Of a stretch of 64,000 nucleotides of DNA, positions 45,007-54,707 are shown piece by piece. The notes below the pieces were generated by a model that saw only the letters and a program-made list of their open reading frames with translations, did not search any database and was not told the DNA's origin. The stretch spans positions 27,140 through 91,139 of the forward strand of contig NZ_JAERQF010000024.1 in NCBI RefSeq assembly GCF_016734815.1, written 5' to 3'. Positions within the stretch are counted from its first letter, which is position 1. The number at the start of each line of letters is the position of its first letter. The DNA comes from Hymenobacter rubidus (lineage in GTDB: Bacteria; Bacteroidota; Bacteroidia; Cytophagales; Hymenobacteraceae). The translations under genes were made by a program, and so were the position numbers.

Positions 45007-46128
45007 TTACTTCTTCTCTCCCGTACTCACCCGCTTTTGCCAGGCTGGGTAATCTTTGGTCAATAATTTTTCGGGCCAAGTACCGGCGTAGAGATAGCCG
45101 GCGCGGCGCTCGTTCTCAATCTCGCTGAGCTGGTAATGCACTTGGCTGTCGCGGCCCACGTAAATGGGCCGGTCGGTATCCAGCTCGTAAAAGCGCGCCC
45201 AGATGGTGGAGCCCGCTTCGGGCACCATCACCCGGTCGCGGCCCGACTTCTCCTGCGGAGCGGCAATTTCCTTCACGGTCATGCCCTTGATGGCCACCTT
45301 TTCGAACCAGGCCACGGCGCTTTCAATAGCCGTTTTCACGGCCGGCGATGGGTTCTCTACGCCCATCAGAAACCGCACAATTTCCACCGATTCGTCGCCA
45401 CTCAGCGAGGCCAGTTCAAAGGCACGGGCCTTAGCCGGCTGCAGCGTTTTTTCGTCGTATTGCGCGCACCAGGCAGTCAGCACGCCCTTGCGCTTGTATT
45501 GCGTTTTCAGGATGCAGTCAACGCCTTTGTCAACGGCAGCCTGCGCCTGCGCCGGCAGCGCGGCATCGAGGCCAGTAAATGGCGCTTTTTGCCGGGCCAC
45601 GCTGCGCAGCACTTCCAACACCCGAATCATGGCGTTGTCGTTGTAGGTAATTTGGTGGCGGTAGTTGCTGAAATCGGGGTAATACTGCGGAAAGCCGCCG
45701 TTGGCGTACTGCATTTTCAGCAAAAAGCGGATGCCGTTTTCGGCGCCCTGGCGGTAGGCCGGGTTGTTGGTTTTTTGGTACGCCTGGGCCAGGTAGATGA
45801 TTTCGCGGCTTGTGGCGTTGTTGTCGATGGTGGCGTCGTTGCGGTTTTTGTCGGCCAGCGTAGCAGCCCGCTCAGCCGGGCTTAGCGGGTGCTTGTAGTC
45901 GACTTTTTTACTGCCTACCGCCTTGGGCCAGCCACCTATCGCGCGCTGGAACACCAGCATCTTTTCGGCGGTGCTGTCCTGCATGGCTGCCTGCTCGGTC
46001 ACAGAAATCGCAGGGGCTGCAGCCGCTGCAGGCTGGCTGGCTGGTTTTTCCTGCGGGGGCCGGGCGGTGCAAGAGCTGCCCATTGCCAAGCCCAGTAGTA
46101 GCAAAAGCGAGCCGCGTGATGTAGTCAT
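45007..46128 (-). CDS. pelA: Pectate lyase, polysaccharide lyase family 10
   Basis: 373 aa. The N-terminal signal carries a possible lipobox ending at Cys20 (AMGSSC), then a Pro/Ala linker to about residue 45 and a PL10 alpha/alpha-toroid domain: RAIGGWPKAVG, TIDNNATSREIIYLAQAY, GGFPQYYPDFSNYRHQITYN, GVLTAWCAQYDEKTLQPAKA, LMGVENPS and the C-terminal WARFYELDTDRPIYVGRD. The enzyme cleaves polygalacturonate by calcium-assisted beta-elimination, giving oligomers with unsaturated ends. The lipobox is not canonical, so surface anchoring is likely but not certain. It lies 47 bp after the SusD-like gene. Confidence 0.93.
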   Translation of the reverse strand: MTTSRGSLLLLLGLAMGSSCTARPPQEKPASQPAAAAAPAISVTEQAAMQDSTAEKMLVFQRAIGGWPKAVGSKKVDYKHPLSPAERAATLADKNRNDATIDNNATSREIIYLAQAYQKTNNPAYRQGAENGIRFLLKMQYANGGFPQYYPDFSNYRHQITYNDNAMIRVLEVLRSVARQKAPFTGLDAALPAQAQAAVDKGVDCILKTQYKRKGVLTAWCAQYDEKTLQPAKARAFELASLSGDESVEIVRFLMGVENPSPAVKTAIESAVAWFEKVAIKGMTVKEIAAPQEKSGRDRVMVPEAGSTIWARFYELDTDRPIYVGRDSQVHYQLSEIENERRAGYLYAGTWPEKLLTKDYPAWQKRVSTGEKK

Positions 46129-46175
46129 GTGCTGTGATTTGAGGCGCCGGACGCCGATACCGAAGGCTGTTTATG

Positions 46176-47975
46176 TTAGTAACCGGCGTTCTGCGTCAGA
46201 TTAGGGTTGTTGTCCCGTGCAGTCTGCGGGATGGGCAATACTTGCTTGAGCGGGGTGTAGCCGGCCGCCCAGTTGGTGGTCACAAATGCCGTGGTAATGC
46301 TCGAACGCCAGTTAACCGCGGTGGTGCCGGTAGGCGCGGTGGCAGGCGCCGGCTTGTAAAACGAGCGCGCCCAGCGAAGTCCCGACGTAGAGCCGGTAAC
46401 AGACGTAAAGTACATTTTCAACGGCACGTAGGAGTAGCGGCTGGCCGTCGTTTGGTCGGCCATAGCCGTCACGTCGAGCCGGGTCTGCGCGATTTTAGCC
46501 GTAAGCAAGTTCCAGCGAATCAGGTCGTATTTGCGAATGCCCTCCCCACCGAACTCAACAAACCGCTCTTTCGTGAGCTCATCAAAGAATGCTGCTTTGG
46601 AAGCCGTCGATACTGCCGGGGCAGTAGCCGTTCCATAGCCCCGACGACGCACCTCCATCAGCGCCGCTACGGCGCTGCTGCTGGGGCCATTGAGCTCGTT
46701 TTCGGCTTCGGCATACATCAACAACACATCGGAGAAGCGCAATACAATCCAGTCGAAGCTCAGCGATTGCAGCGTGGTGCTGCTCAACGCCGGTGAACGC
46801 CAGTCGCGACGGTACTTGCCATCGGTCGTGGACAGCAGCGTAGCGCCTTTCTGGGTGTCGGTAGCGTCTATCACGTAGGGCGTGACAGTCACATCGCGGC
46901 GGGTGTCGGTCGAGTCGAAAGCATAGAAGTAGGTGGGTACGATGGTGATGGCACCACTCGACTGGCCGAACGTGGGCGAGCCGGTCAGGCGCGGGCCGTT
47001 GTAGTAGCCCAGCTTGGAGTCGGACTGGGCGCTGGCGCCCCCTGCGCCGATTGCAAAAATGACTTCGTGGGCATTGTCGGCGGCATTGGCAGCCGCTCCG
47101 TCAATGTTGGCAATGCTCCGGAAAGGCGCATCGAACTTTGCATTGAGCGTGTGCTGGGTGCGGTTGTTCATCAGGTCCAGGCACTCGGTGCGGGCGATGC
47201 GGTAGTAGTCGAGGTAATCAGCAGCCCGACGCTCCTGCCCATCAACGCCCATCGACCAGCCGCCGCGGAACAAGGCAATGCGAGCCCGCAGCCCTTTGAT
47301 AGCCCCTTTGCTAAACCGCTCGTTGCTGATGGCACCGTTGTCGCTGCGCCACGGCACGAGGTTCTCCGCTACTGCCAAGTCTTTGACGAGATGGGCGTAT
47401 ATCGAGTCACGGTCGGTACGGTACAGGTTAAAATCCTGGCCCGTCACGGAGGCCGTGCGGGGCTCGGGCACGTCGCCCCAGTTCCGTACCAGTTCAAAGT
47501 AATACTGCGCGCGCAAGGCCAGCATTTCGCCATAGAGGCGCTTCATGGATGCCTGCTCAGCGGACGACCCGCCCGTGTATTTGGATGACTGTGGAATAAA
47601 CTTGAGGCAGATATTGGCGCGCTCAATGCCCTGATACAGGTTAACCCACGGGTTGTTCACCTCGGAGTTGCTGGGAATGGCTGAGTAGCGGGCAATGCCC
47701 CGACGCCCGGCGTCGGAAGCACCAATAGAACCCACCATCTCGTCGGAGTCGAAGGGGAAATAGCTGCTCAGGCGGTTACCGTAGCCCGTATCGCCGGACA
47801 ACATGTCGTAGGCGCCAATAACGGCGGTGGTAGCCCCGTCGACGGTGCTGAAGGTTTCTTCGGAAGTGCTGTAGGCCGTAGGAGTCACGTTCAGGTAATC
47901 CTTACACGACAACAAGCTGGCGCCGCTGATGAGCAGCAGGGCGGCAATAGCCGGCCGGATAAATGCTTTTTTCAT
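46176..47975 (-). CDS. SusD/RagB-family surface lipoprotein
   Basis: About 599 aa. The signal peptide ends in a canonical lipobox ASLLSC (Cys24), followed by KDYLNVTPTAYSTSEETF, the typical SusD start. TPR-like helices are visible: PWVNLYQGIERANICLKF, MLALRAQYYFELVRNWGDVP (the common AxFYxxLxxxYGDxP-type motif), and the C-terminal FVEFGGEGIRKYDLIRW. It captures oligosaccharides at the surface and delivers them to its SusC partner, whose gene ends only 14 bp before this start. In this locus the ligand should be oligogalacturonides. ATG 47975 is chosen; the frame stays open well upstream inside susC. Confidence 0.95.
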   Translation of the reverse strand: MKKAFIRPAIAALLLISGASLLSCKDYLNVTPTAYSTSEETFSTVDGATTAVIGAYDMLSGDTGYGNRLSSYFPFDSDEMVGSIGASDAGRRGIARYSAIPSNSEVNNPWVNLYQGIERANICLKFIPQSSKYTGGSSAEQASMKRLYGEMLALRAQYYFELVRNWGDVPEPRTASVTGQDFNLYRTDRDSIYAHLVKDLAVAENLVPWRSDNGAISNERFSKGAIKGLRARIALFRGGWSMGVDGQERRAADYLDYYRIARTECLDLMNNRTQHTLNAKFDAPFRSIANIDGAAANAADNAHEVIFAIGAGGASAQSDSKLGYYNGPRLTGSPTFGQSSGAITIVPTYFYAFDSTDTRRDVTVTPYVIDATDTQKGATLLSTTDGKYRRDWRSPALSSTTLQSLSFDWIVLRFSDVLLMYAEAENELNGPSSSAVAALMEVRRRGYGTATAPAVSTASKAAFFDELTKERFVEFGGEGIRKYDLIRWNLLTAKIAQTRLDVTAMADQTTASRYSYVPLKMYFTSVTGSTSGLRWARSFYKPAPATAPTGTTAVNWRSSITTAFVTTNWAAGYTPLKQVLPIPQTARDNNPNLTQNAGY

Positions 47976-47989
47976 GGGAATTCGAAGGC

Positions 47990-50900
47990 TTAGAAGGAAA
48001 GATTTACACCCACCAGGTACGCTTTGCTGCGCGGGTAGCCGGCATAATCCACACCGGGAGTCAGCGGCGAACCGCGGCGCGTGTTCACTTCCGGGTCGAA
48101 ACCGGTGTATTTGGTGAACGTGTAGATGTTGTTCACGGTGGCATAGATGCGGAACTGGGAAAGCTTCGCGTGCTGAATCAAGGCTTTGGGCAGCGTATAG
48201 CCTATCGTTACGTTGTTGATGCGCAGGAAAGAAGCATCTTCCACCGCCCAGGAGTGCGGAATGAGCTGACGCGGGGCCGCCCAAATCGTGGCGTTCTGAT
48301 TGAGGGCGTCGAGCTGTGCTATGTCGGTGATGGCCTGACCGGTTTTGAGGTCAATGGTCCGGTACCGGTCTTTCATAATTTCCAAACCGTTGGCAAACTG
48401 CGAGTTTGCCAGGTAGGTCGTGTACTCGATTTTGTTGTCGTTCCAAACGTTATTGCCGTAGCTCCAGTTCATGAAGATGCTGGCATCGAACCCTTTATAG
48501 GAAAATTGCTGGTTCAGGCCCCCCGTATTCTTTGGGTTGGCATTGCCAATCACCTGACGGTCGGTTTCGTTCACGGTGCCGCTGCCATCCAGGTCCTTCA
48601 ACTTGAGTTGTCCCGGCGATACGGCCGTTCCGATAACCGTTGCGTCGTTGGCCACCCCATCCTTCAAAATCCAGGTTTTCGTCGTGGTATCGTACCCCTT
48701 GAAATCAGCCGTGGTGTAAAAACCGTCGGTCACATAGCCGTACATCAGTCCCACTGGCTCGCCTACCCGCACAGCGTAGTCAGACGAAATGGCCGTGCTG
48801 GCCCAGCCCGAGTACTGTAGCGGGTAAGTGCCGCCGCCCAGGTTCTCGACGCGGTTGCGGTTGAACGAGATGTTGGCGTTGGCCGTCCAGCTGAAGTCTG
48901 GCGTGCGAATGATGGTGCCGGTAGCTTGCAACTCGATGCCCCGGTTGGAAGTAGACCCCACGTTGGCCAGCTGCGTGGTGTAGCCGGAGGTAGAAGGAAT
49001 GCTTAGGTTCAGCAGCAGGTCCGACGTTTTGTTGTAGTAAGCATCGGCGGTCAGTTGCAACCGGTTGTCGAACAAGGCAATGTCCAAGCCCAAGTTGGTG
49101 GAGGCCGTGGTTTCCCATTTCAGGTTGGGGTTGGCCAAGGCAACTGCCGATACCCCGTTGACGATGGTATGGTTCATAGCGTACTGGGCTCCCGACGTGA
49201 AGTACGTATCGTAGAGGAAGTCGCTGATGCGGTTGTTGCCCGACAGGCCGTAGCTGGCGCGCAGCTTCAGGTCCGTAATCTGCTTAAAGGACTTCATAAA
49301 CTCCTCGCTCGAAACACGCCAGGCCACCGATGCAGCCGGGAAGTACCCTACCCGCTGGCCCTCGGCAAATTTCGACGAGCCATCGGCCCGGAACGTAGCC
49401 GTGAACAGGTATTTGTCAGCAAACGAATAGTTGACGCGGCCAAAGCCCGACAGCAAGCGCGAGTCGATGGGCCGGCCGGTAGTGGGGTTGGGCTGCAGGG
49501 CCGTAGCTGACGGCAGTACGCCTTGGTTGATGTTGTTGATGGCCTTTTCGGGCGTGATGTTCGACGGCAGGTAGTTGGTTTGAATGCTCAGCGTCTGGGT
49601 GTTCTGGATGTAAAGCTCCTGGCCAATTACCCCATCAAACTTGTGCTGCCCCTTGGAGTAGCGGTAAGTCAGGACGTTGGAGTTGTTGAAGGTAATCGGG
49701 GCCGAGAAGGCGATGGAAGCCGAAGGCTGCCCGCCGAGGTTACCGAACACGTTGGGCGACTGCGAGCCATAAAAGGTTTCGACCCGGTTGTTGTTGTTGT
49801 CGAAACCGGCAGTGGAACGGAAGGCCAGGTTTTTGGTAAAATTGTAGCTTGCGTACCCGCTGATGTTGAACAGCCGGCGGCGGTCGCGCTTGTACTCGTT
49901 TTCGATGGCGACCAGCGGGTTGATGAGCTGGGCCGATGTGCTGAAAAAGTCGTTGTCTACTACGTCATCGCCGGGCGATATGCCATTGGCCAGCGTAGCA
50001 TTGATGGGCAAATACTGCACCGCGCTCCGCAGGCGCGACGTGGTGGTCGAGCCCGAGCTGGAAGTACCGTTGCCGCTGATTACCTGGTCATTAAAACGGG
50101 AATTGAAGCCCAGACGGAATTTTTCGCTTGCCTGATGGTCGAAACGGAAGCTCACCAGGTTGCGCACGAAGGCCGAGCTTTGCTGAATGCCTTCTTCCTG
50201 GTTATTGGTCAGGCTCAGGTTGTAGGTGGTGCCTTTGGTACCGCCCGACACCGAAACGTTGTGCGTCTGGTACAAGGCGTTACGGCCAAACACCCGGTCC
50301 TGCCAGTTGATGAAAGGCGCGTTCTTGTACTGGTTCAGGGTATCGCTGTAGAAGTTGGACGTTCCGTACCGTGACTTGAATGTACTCAGACCAGCGCTAC
50401 CAGCCTGGGCCGAACGCTCATAAGCGTAATCCAGATAGTCGGCCGGCTTGAGGACATCGAGGGTGCGGGCGATTTTGCGAATGCCCATGAAGCCGTTGTA
50501 GGCAACTGTGGTTTTGCCTTCACGGCCGTTTTTCGTGGTGATGATGACCACCCCATTGGCACCGCGGGCACCGTAGATGGCGGTGGCCGATGCATCTTTC
50601 AGCACGTCGATTGACTGAATATCCTGGGGAGAAAGCACCGACAAAGCGTTTTCTACCTGCACCCCATCCACTACGTAAAGCGGCGAGTTGTCTTGCGTTA
50701 CGGAACCACCGCCCCGCACCCGAATGCGGATATCGGCACCCGGCGAGCCTTCTGATGCCGTTACCTGCACACCGGCCAGGCGGCCAGCCAATGCTTCTGC
50801 TGCCGAGTTGACGGGTATATCCTTGATTTGCTGAGCGCCTACCGAAGACACGGAACCGGTAACATCTTTGCGTTCAACAGCTTGGAAGCCAATAACCACA

Positions 50901-51220
50901 ACGTCATCGAGTTGCTTGCTGTCGGAAGCCAACGTTACGTTGATGGTAGACTGGCTACCCACTTTGATAGCCTGCGATACATAGCCCACGTAGCTGAAGC
51001 GGATGGTCGCATTGTTGCTACCGGTGGGCAGCGTGATGCTGTAATCGCCGTCAGCGCCCGTCGAGGCGCCGTTGGTGGTGCCTTCTACCAGCACTGTTAC
51101 GCCGGGCAGGGTTTCGCCTTCAGCCGACTTCACAGTGCCCTTAATCTGACGACTCTGGGCCGCCGCCAAGCCGATGCTTCCAAGAAGCAGCAGCAAAAGC
51201 AGAAGAAAATGTTTTTTCAT
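47990..51220 (-). CDS. SusC/RagA-family TonB-linked outer-membrane transporter
   Basis: 1076 aa. Signal peptide, then a carboxypeptidase-D-like domain (IKGTVKSAEGETLPGVTVLV, about 25-105), the TonB-box region QLDDVVVIGFQ, the plug with LAGRLAGVQVTASEGSPGAD, SPLYVVDGV and DVLKDASATAIYGARGANGV-type motifs (about 120-230), and the barrel ending AYLVGVNLSF. It imports oligosaccharides across the outer membrane with TonB energy. Paired with the SusD-like gene, and co-located with pectinase genes, it is the predicted oligogalacturonide importer. It lies 39 bp after kduI. Confidence 0.96.
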   Translation of the reverse strand: MKKHFLLLLLLLLGSIGLAAAQSRQIKGTVKSAEGETLPGVTVLVEGTTNGASTGADGDYSITLPTGSNNATIRFSYVGYVSQAIKVGSQSTINVTLASDSKQLDDVVVIGFQAVERKDVTGSVSSVGAQQIKDIPVNSAAEALAGRLAGVQVTASEGSPGADIRIRVRGGGSVTQDNSPLYVVDGVQVENALSVLSPQDIQSIDVLKDASATAIYGARGANGVVIITTKNGREGKTTVAYNGFMGIRKIARTLDVLKPADYLDYAYERSAQAGSAGLSTFKSRYGTSNFYSDTLNQYKNAPFINWQDRVFGRNALYQTHNVSVSGGTKGTTYNLSLTNNQEEGIQQSSAFVRNLVSFRFDHQASEKFRLGFNSRFNDQVISGNGTSSSGSTTTSRLRSAVQYLPINATLANGISPGDDVVDNDFFSTSAQLINPLVAIENEYKRDRRRLFNISGYASYNFTKNLAFRSTAGFDNNNNRVETFYGSQSPNVFGNLGGQPSASIAFSAPITFNNSNVLTYRYSKGQHKFDGVIGQELYIQNTQTLSIQTNYLPSNITPEKAINNINQGVLPSATALQPNPTTGRPIDSRLLSGFGRVNYSFADKYLFTATFRADGSSKFAEGQRVGYFPAASVAWRVSSEEFMKSFKQITDLKLRASYGLSGNNRISDFLYDTYFTSGAQYAMNHTIVNGVSAVALANPNLKWETTASTNLGLDIALFDNRLQLTADAYYNKTSDLLLNLSIPSTSGYTTQLANVGSTSNRGIELQATGTIIRTPDFSWTANANISFNRNRVENLGGGTYPLQYSGWASTAISSDYAVRVGEPVGLMYGYVTDGFYTTADFKGYDTTTKTWILKDGVANDATVIGTAVSPGQLKLKDLDGSGTVNETDRQVIGNANPKNTGGLNQQFSYKGFDASIFMNWSYGNNVWNDNKIEYTTYLANSQFANGLEIMKDRYRTIDLKTGQAITDIAQLDALNQNATIWAAPRQLIPHSWAVEDASFLRINNVTIGYTLPKALIQHAKLSQFRIYATVNNIYTFTKYTGFDPEVNTRRGSPLTPGVDYAGYPRSKAYLVGVNLSF

Positions 51221-51259
51221 GAGTGAAAAATTTGGGTGGGAGTTTTTTAAAATCTTATG

Positions 51260-52090
51260 CTAGCGCAGCGTGTCCAAGGGCACGGCGTCCATGTCGGTGT
51301 ATTCGCGGTTTTCGCCGGCCATGCCCCAGATGAAGGCATAAGCGGCCGAGCCACAGCCGGTGTGAATGGACCACGGCGGCGAGAGAATGGCCTGTTCGTT
51401 GTTCACCCACAGCGGGCGGGTTTCGGTGGGCTCGCCCAGCAGGTGCAGCACGCGCTGGCCCTGCGGCACGTTGAAGTAGAGGTAGGCCTCCATGCGCCGG
51501 TCGTGGGTGTGGCTGGGCATGGTGTTCCATACCGAACCGGGCTTGAGTTGCGTGAGGCCCATTACCAATTGGCAGCTCTGAATGCCCTCCTGGTAGATGT
51601 ATTTATAGATGGTGCGCTCGTTGGCGGTTTCCTTCGCGCCCATTTCCACGGGCGTGGCTTCGGCCTGGGTGCGCAGGGCGGTGGGGTGCGTGTGGTGGGC
51701 CGGTGCCGACAGCAGGTAAAACTTTGCCGGCTGGGCCGCATCGGCGCTGGCAAAGGTGACGTTTTGCGCCCCCATGCCCACGTAGAGGCAGTCCTGGTAG
51801 TTCAGTTCATAGACCGTCCCATCCACCGTGATAGTTCCCGCACCGCCCACGTTCAGGGCGCCCAGCTCGCGGCGCTCCAAGAAAAAATTGGCTTTGAGCG
51901 ACTCCGGGCAGGGCAGCGTCAGAGGCATTTCTGTGGGCTGCGCGCCTCCCACAATCATGCGGTCGTAGTGCGTGTAGGTCAGCTCGATTTCGCCGGCCGT
52001 GAAAATGTTCTCAATCAGGAAGTGTTCCCGGATGCCGGCAGTGTTGAGGGTAGCCGTTTCGCGGGGACCAATGGCAAAGCGTTGGGTCAT
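51260..52090 (-). CDS. kduI: 5-Keto-4-deoxyuronate isomerase
   Basis: 276 aa double-cupin enzyme of standard length. The four metal ligands are present: His194 and His196 in MPSHTHDRRMEAYLYF, Glu201 in the same motif, and His243 in SIHTGCGSAAY. They match the known E. coli positions with an offset of two. It isomerises 5-keto-4-deoxyuronate, which arises from unsaturated galacturonate, to 2,5-diketo-3-deoxygluconate, the substrate of KduD encoded just upstream. It starts the segment kduI-susC-susD-pelA with very short gaps. Confidence 0.96.
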   Translation of the reverse strand: MTQRFAIGPRETATLNTAGIREHFLIENIFTAGEIELTYTHYDRMIVGGAQPTEMPLTLPCPESLKANFFLERRELGALNVGGAGTITVDGTVYELNYQDCLYVGMGAQNVTFASADAAQPAKFYLLSAPAHHTHPTALRTQAEATPVEMGAKETANERTIYKYIYQEGIQSCQLVMGLTQLKPGSVWNTMPSHTHDRRMEAYLYFNVPQGQRVLHLLGEPTETRPLWVNNEQAILSPPWSIHTGCGSAAYAFIWGMAGENREYTDMDAVPLDTLR

Positions 52091-52097
52091 CTTTTTT

Positions 52098-52183
52098 AAT
52101 GAAGAATGAGGAATGAAGAATGAGGAATTGTTGCGGACGAATCAGGCGAAGCAATTCTTCATTCCTCATCCTTCATTCCTCAT
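52098..52183. repeat. Inverted pair of AATGARG heptamer tracts between kduD and kduI
   Basis: 52098-52125 is AATGAAG/AATGAGG repeated four times; 52152-52183 is the reverse-complement type. They fill the kduD-kduI gap and could fold into a hairpin in the polycistronic message. Confidence 0.85.
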
Positions 52184-52190
52184 AGCAAAG

Positions 52191-52961
52191 CTACCGCCCC
52201 ATCCAGCCGCCGTCGACGGTGAGGATGGTGCCGTGCACGTAGTCGCTGGCGGCCGAGGCCAGGAACACAGCCGGGCCTTGGTAGTCGGTGGGCAGCGCCC
52301 AGCGGCCGGCCGGAATGCGGCTCAGGATGGCGGCGCTCCGCTCCTCGTCCTGGCGCAGGGCGGCGGTGTTGTCGGTGGCCACGTAGCCGGGGGCAATGGC
52401 GTTCACGTTCACCCCGCGGCCGGCCCACTCGTTGGCCAGGGCCTTTACCAGGCTGCCCACACCGCCTTTGCTGGCTGCATAGCTGGGCACATTGATGCCG
52501 CCCTGGAAGGTGAGCAGCGAGGCCGTGAAGACGATTTTGCCCGAGCCGTTCTTCAGCATCTGGCCGCCAATGGCACGGGCCAGGCGAAACGGAGCGTCGA
52601 GGTTGATACTGAGCACGGCGTCCCAGTCCTCATCAGAATGCTCGGCAGCCGGAGCGCGGCGAATGATGCCGGCGTTGTTGAACAGGATGTCAATCACCGG
52701 AAAATCGGCCTGCACCTGCTTGATAAAGCCTTGCAATTCTTCCAGCTTGCCGAAATCGGCCTGGTAGCCCTTGTACTCGCGGCCCAGGGCCTGCACAGCG
52801 GTTTCGGTTTCGCCTCCGGGGGGCATGTGTATCGATACGCCAATGATATCGGCACCGGCTTCGGCCAACCCCAGGGCAATGGCTTGCCCGATACCCCGGT
52901 CGCAACCCGTAACGAGGGCGCGCTTACCAGCTAAACTAAAAGCAGAAGAAAATGCAGTCAT
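52191..52961 (-). CDS. kduD: 2-Keto-3-deoxygluconate 5-dehydrogenase (SDR)
   Basis: 256 aa classical SDR. The cofactor loop TGCDRGIG (18-25), NNAG (95-98) and the catalytic triad Ser148, Tyr161 (PSYAASKGG) and Lys165 are present; the C-terminal GTILTVDGGWMGR matches KduD. It reduces 2,5-diketo-3-deoxygluconate to KDG with NAD(P)H, joining the unsaturated-uronate branch to the galacturonate branch. It is the first gene of the long kduD-kduI-susC-susD-pelA-uxaB-uxaA run. The operator at 53089 lies about 130 bp upstream. Confidence 0.94.
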   Translation of the reverse strand: MTAFSSAFSLAGKRALVTGCDRGIGQAIALGLAEAGADIIGVSIHMPPGGETETAVQALGREYKGYQADFGKLEELQGFIKQVQADFPVIDILFNNAGIIRRAPAAEHSDEDWDAVLSINLDAPFRLARAIGGQMLKNGSGKIVFTASLLTFQGGINVPSYAASKGGVGSLVKALANEWAGRGVNVNAIAPGYVATDNTAALRQDEERSAAILSRIPAGRWALPTDYQGPAVFLASAASDYVHGTILTVDGGWMGR

Positions 52962-53088
52962 AAAAAGGGATGATGCGAAGACGTTAGAAACTCTATTTTG
53001 TGCACAATGCTTGCTTTGGAGCTAGCATTGCTTCATAAAGATTTCCTGAAGCATCATCCAAAAACAAGAGTTGGACAATATTTTTTTG

Positions 53089-53113
53089 TGCAATCGTTGC
53101 CGGGAACGATGCC
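53089..53113. promoter_or_regulatory. LacI-type operator candidate upstream of kduD
   Basis: Core ATCGTTGCCGGGAACGAT (53093-53110) is an almost perfect palindrome. The preceding T tract plus TTGTGCAATCGTTGCCGGGA also appears upstream of GH28 (60768). The site is well placed to control the kduD run. Confidence 0.7.
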
Positions 53114-53318
53114 ATAGTCCTAACTCAGCCCACTACATGGGCATTTATTTGGCCTCAATGCTTGAAAACGCAAAAAATCGATTTTCGCTACCGCTACTTG
53201 AAGCCCATATCATAATTTGTACTTTTCTAATAAATACGCCTTTCAAATAATTTTCTGCTTTCTATAAAAATAGCGCCCTTAGGCTCGCAATATCCCTTGG
53301 CGACACTGCCACGGAGCT

Positions 53319-54275
53319 TTACTCAACCAACGTAGGGTCCCACCCCCCGAGCACGGCTTCGCGGGTATAGAAAGCCGCCTGCTGAGGCGTGAGCTGGTGC
53401 GACCACAAGATGCGGGCCTTGGGCGCGGCACCGGGTCCGATGGACTTGAATTCTCCAAAAAATGCGTCCTGCTTGTTGCTTTCCTTGCCCCAATGGTCCC
53501 AGCCTTTGGGATGGATGGCGGCACTTAATTCGCAGTTGAGTAGCACGGTTTTGGCAAAGGGCTTCCAAGGCCGGGCCAGGAAATAGGAGTCGGCGGGTGC
53601 ATCGCCCACAATCTTGCAGCGCTGGAGCACAAATCCGTAGCGGATGCTGTCGGGGGTGGAAGCAGCCATGATAACGGTACCGCCCGCTTTGCAGAATAAG
53701 GTGCAATCCTCGAAATAGGCCGTTGCAGAGCCCAGAATGTAATCGGTGGTGCCTTCGATGTAGCAATTTTTATAATACTGCCGGCTGCCGTACCCATACG
53801 GATACAGCGTGTCGCGGAAGCCCAGAAAGCGGCAGTTCACGAAACGGGCCTTGTCGCCGTACACCCACATAGCGGGCCCCTGCCCTACCGTGCCGGCGGT
53901 GTTTTCGAAGGTGAGATTTTCGGCCGAAAAGTCATTGCCAAACACCCGGAAGCTGGCGGCTTCGGACGTGCCCAGGGGCTCGCCGCTGGCGGGGGTGCGG
54001 CCGTTGTAGTCGTCGTAGGTGAGGATGGTGGTGTTGGCATCTTCGCCCACCAAGCGCACGAAGTTCTGCTTTTTGGCTAGGTTCAGCTTCTCTTTGTAGA
54101 TTCCCTTTTTGATGACGATGGTGGTGAGGACGCGGCTGTTTTTTGGTACCGCATCGAGGGCGGCCTGCACGGTGCGAAAGGCTCCGCTGCCGTCCTGGGC
54201 CACGACTATTTGCTTGGTTTGGGCAAAGCCACTGAGGCTGCTGACCAGCAATACGAAGAGTAAAACTTTATACAT
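53319..54275 (-). CDS. Pectinesterase, carbohydrate esterase family 8
   Basis: 318 aa with signal peptide (ending GFAQ) and a right-handed beta-helix. CE8 residues: Gln132 in VGQGPAMW, the catalytic Asp155 and Asp178 in FRDTLYPYG and GTTDYILGSA, and Arg235 in FLARPW. It removes methyl esters from homogalacturonan before lyases and GH28 can act. The glutamine normally preceding the first catalytic Asp (QDTL) is Arg154 here, an unusual change that may reduce or alter activity. It is separated from kduD by about 360 bp and is probably a separate unit. Confidence 0.92.
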   Translation of the reverse strand: MYKVLLFVLLVSSLSGFAQTKQIVVAQDGSGAFRTVQAALDAVPKNSRVLTTIVIKKGIYKEKLNLAKKQNFVRLVGEDANTTILTYDDYNGRTPASGEPLGTSEAASFRVFGNDFSAENLTFENTAGTVGQGPAMWVYGDKARFVNCRFLGFRDTLYPYGYGSRQYYKNCYIEGTTDYILGSATAYFEDCTLFCKAGGTVIMAASTPDSIRYGFVLQRCKIVGDAPADSYFLARPWKPFAKTVLLNCELSAAIHPKGWDHWGKESNKQDAFFGEFKSIGPGAAPKARILWSHQLTPQQAAFYTREAVLGGWDPTLVE

Positions 54276-54707
54276 AAACGGGTGGGATTGGAAAAGAAGT
54301 AGCCGGCGCCCTTGGCTGGGCCAGCTACTGCGAACTTACGGATTAATTCGCCATCAGTCCAAATCTACATCGCCTGCATCATTGGTTTTACCAATTCCAC
54401 TACAGAATAAGCCAACTTTCGCCTCAATAAGCAACCCGCGAATTACCGCATTAAAATATTGGAATCAAGTGCTCATCATGCAATCGAAGCTTGGCCGTAG
54501 AGGAGCTTGGCAGAGCCCCTGTTTGCTACATGCCGAATCATGCCGGTGGCCTTACAACGCCAGGCCCATCAGGTGGCCGTGCCCAAGCCAGCCCCCATGT
54601 GAGAGCACAGGGTGGGGACAAACCAAAGGCGCGAAATCGACAACTGCCATCAACCTTGCCCCGACTTAGCCGAGGCATCTGCATCAATTAGCCGAGGCAT
54701 CTGCATC
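54276..54707. other. Gene-free interval with a 22-bp tandem duplication
   Basis: No gene seen. The only structure is a direct duplication of TTAGCCGAGGCATCTGCATC plus two bases at 54666-54687 and 54688-54709. The remaining sequence should include the pectinesterase promoter, but no operator copy was found. Confidence 0.5.
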
